Below, in pieces: positions 61,896-64,000 of a DNA stretch of 64,000 bases (within the stretch, counting starts at the first letter, position 1; each line of letters opens with the position of its first letter). The stretch is taken from positions 1,736,001 through 1,800,000 of the forward strand of contig JAUTDP010000013.1 of NCBI GenBank assembly GCA_033439795.1, written 5' to 3'. The notes under the pieces were generated by a model. It searched no databases, was not told where the DNA came from, and saw only the letters and a program-made list of their open reading frames with translations. Made by a program: the position numbers and the translations under genes. The stretch comes from Sordaria brevicollis (taxonomy: Eukaryota > Ascomycota > Sordariomycetes > Sordariales > Sordariaceae).

Positions 61896-63184
61896 ATGTC
61901 GGACGGGAAATACGGTATGGTTCCCATCTTCTGTCTGGTTTTCCTTTACTAGAGTAAAGCTGACCGGATTTCACCCCATAGTCGACGGCAGCATCTACTT
62001 CTATGCCCCTAACAAGGGCGCCCCGGTGTTCTTTGCCGTTGCCTTTGGGGCATCTGGCATCTGGCATATCTATCAGTGCTGGTACGTGTTCCTGATGTGC
62101 AATAGATTGAAGAGAACAAAGTGGCTGACTTTGGCTGTGCTAGTCATTACAAGAGCTGGAGGTTGACCACTTTCTATGTATGGTGCGCTATCCTGTTCAC
62201 TGCCGGGTTCATTGTCAGAGAGCTGGGCGCCTTTGACTATGGCGATCTGGTCAAGTTCATTGTAACCACCTGCCTGGTATACGCAGCACCGTGAGTAACC
62301 CACAACTCCAAAAACACGAGAGCCGTCGAGGCTGGGGCATATTACTAACCCGACGACATTCATCCAGACCCGTCGCCGAGCTAGCCAACTACAACATCCT
62401 CGGAAGGATCCTTTACTATGCCCCGTACCACTCACCAATCCATCCCGGCCGCGTCATCACCACCTTCGCCTTCATCTCCGTCGTCGTCGAGGCACTCAAC
62501 GGCAACGGTGCCGCGCTGAGCGCCAACCAGTCCCTCCCGCGCTCGAAACAAGACATTGGCCGAAACCTCATCAAAGCGGCTCTCATGATCCAGATCGTCG
62601 TCATCGCCCTGTTCCTTTTGCTGGCCGGGGTATTCCACCGACGATGCCGTCGCGGCGGCATCAGAAGCGCCAAGCTCGAGAACGTCCTCTACACACTCTA
62701 TGCGTCCACCGTACTTCTAACGATCCGGACCATCTTCCGCGTGGTCGAGTACTGGAGCGTGGCGGACCTTCACTACAGTGACAGGTCTGTCGACCCGATG
62801 TCGTTCAGCCCCATCATCCGCTACGAGTGGTTCTTTTACGTGTTCGAGGCCAGCCTGATGCTCATCAACCAGGTGCTGATGAACATTAGGCATCCGCGGA
62901 AGTATCTGCCCAAGAGCACAAAGACGTATCTGTCGGCGAGGGACGGCAAGACCGAGGTCACGGGACCGGGATACAAGGACTCGAGACCGTTTTTGGTAAC
63001 GCTGTTGGATCCGTTTGACCTGGTAGGGCTGATCAAGGGGAGGGATAAGGAGGCCAAGTTCTGGGAGGTGGAAGGGGAGGATGACGGGAATGGAAAGGGA
63101 GCAGCTACTGATAAGCAGAGCAGCAGCTCAAAGGAGAAGGGGAAGAATGATGATGTCAGTGAGGACGTTGAAGCGGCCCGATGA
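61896..63184 (+). CDS. RTA1-like seven-transmembrane protein
   Basis: Four exons, 61896-61914, 61982-62081, 62144-62290 and 62368-63184, close in frame to 360 residues. The short first exon gives MSDGKY; the RTA1 opening then reads GSIYFYAPNKGAPVFFAVAF. Family blocks follow: HYKSWRLTTFYVWC, ELANYNILGRILYYAPYHSP, RVITTFAFISVVVEALNGNG, AALMIQIVVIALFLLLAGVF, then HRRC, RTIFRVVEYW and MNIRHPRKYLP. Seven hydrophobic segments are followed by a long charged, S/K/E/D-rich cytoplasmic tail (about residues 310-360). RTA1-like proteins (yeast Rta1, Rsb1) are fungus-specific plasma-membrane proteins linked to sphingoid-base efflux and toxic-lipid or drug tolerance. The substrate here is unknown. It starts about 650 bp from heterochromatin-like DNA. 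Confidence 0.88.
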
Positions 63185-64000
63185 CCAGTGGGAAGTGTGT
63201 CGGCTGAGTTCGAGATTTGGGAACGTTGGAATGGAAGATTTCTGTAAGACTGTTCGATTTCTTTTGTCGTTAGATGTCAGATTTGTTTTTTCTACCCTTA
63301 CCTATCCTTGAAACGAAACAATCAGCAACCGCGCATACACCACAGTAGCCGTGCCGTGAAACGCCACACACACCCTCGCCGGTGCTCATCTCGCACAACA
63401 ACGGTGTCGATGTGGTGATTTACTCATCAGCATTCCTGGCGCCAGTTTTCCACGTGGGATCTAAGTTGGTGTTGTTTCGGCCGGCCGTTGAGTTTGCGAC
63501 CAGGTTGCCTGATTGCCTCGGACCGTTGTCATTTTGCATCAACTCAGCAACAAAGAAGATGAAGGAAGCCCGAGGCATCAAGATTTGAACCTCCGAGGGT
63601 CAAAGCGAGGGTCAAAGCGAGGGAGACGCCGACGACGAGGTATAGGGTGAGGCTATAGCTAGGCAGATGTTAATCAAGCGCTTTGTCGAGATGATCAATT
63701 GACAATTCCCCATGTCAAATGCAGAAGATCAGGCGGGATAGGCGACGAAATGGTGCTAGTAGCGCTCCGAATTCCGAGATCCGGGGTGAATTAAGTGCGA
63801 GGTGAAGGAAATGAAATGAGCGACGGCAAAATCAGGAACCAACTGCAGCATACAGGTAGTGTGCTAGCAGGCTGAAACAACGCCATAGCCTCAGAAGGAA
63901 GGAAGCAACATAAACAAGAAATGAATGATAGTTGATGGCTAGAGATTTGCTTGTAAATTCTGCAACGAAGAGAAAGTGAACGAGGAGTGTCGTTGATCCG
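63185..64000. other. Region downstream of the RTA1-like gene, to the window end
   Basis: This should include the RTA1-like 3' UTR. A short direct repeat (gggtcaaagcga) occurs at about 63597 and 63608. A segment near 63573 (aagatttgaacctcc) resembles a tRNA B box on the - strand, but no tRNA fold exists around it. No gene is supported. Confidence 0.5.

Noticed and set aside
63570..63600. B-box-like sequence resembling a tRNA T arm
   Set aside because: No acceptor, D or anticodon arms occur around it.

Overview
The window is from a filamentous ascomycete and looks like Neurospora, most likely N. crassa or a very close relative. Its genes are GC-rich, with short introns (about 57-90 nt, one of 297 nt, three over 300 nt) carrying GTRNGY-type donors and CTAAC-like branch sites. 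These genes alternate with AT-rich blocks depleted of CpA/TpG and full of TAA/TAG stops, the signature of repeat-induced point mutation (RIP). The gene order (aconitase, a GH28 polygalacturonase, the 40 kDa complex I subunit) fits my recollection of N. crassa linkage group I; I could not check it.

Layout. 1-13.64 kb is RIP-mutated. It holds a Ty3/gypsy-type LTR retrotransposon relic (about 414-8572, + strand) that is interrupted by an apparently unmutated 442-bp MITE-like insertion. A second repeat follows, bounded by inverted arms (about 9.87-13.80 kb). 14.5-41 kb is a euchromatic gene island with ten protein genes and one tRNA: ubp8 (+), rpn9 (-), nuo40 (+), efm5 (+, apparently frameshifted), rbd2 (-), tRNA-Ser(UGA) (-), a small Rsa3-like gene (-), gh28-1 (+), gaa1 (-), a HAD/RNA-repair-like RGG protein (-), aconitase (-) and a Bud20/ZNF593-type zinc finger gene (+). 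About 42.05-61.24 kb is again RIP-mutated. It includes a second Ty3/gypsy LTR element on the - strand (about 44624-52486), a minisatellite and degenerate tandem repeats. 61.25-64 kb returns to unique DNA with an RTA1-like membrane protein gene.

The island genes are mostly housekeeping: SAGA deubiquitination, proteasome lid, complex I, TCA cycle, GPI anchoring, ribosome assembly and eEF1A methylation. They are not an operon or a biosynthetic cluster. gh28-1 is a secreted pectinase and the RTA1-like gene is a fungal membrane family member.

Three observations stand out. (1) An extra T in efm5 breaks the conserved exon 2/3 junction; a downstream AG would restore frame by skipping six conserved residues. 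(2) A 163-bp, 161/163-identical inverted copy of part of the HAD-family gene lies just 3' of aconitase, so read-through aconitase mRNA would be antisense to the HAD-family mRNA. (3) The MITE-like element entered the retrotransposon relic after RIP. Exon coordinates were read by eye and checked by frame closure. I had no database searches.
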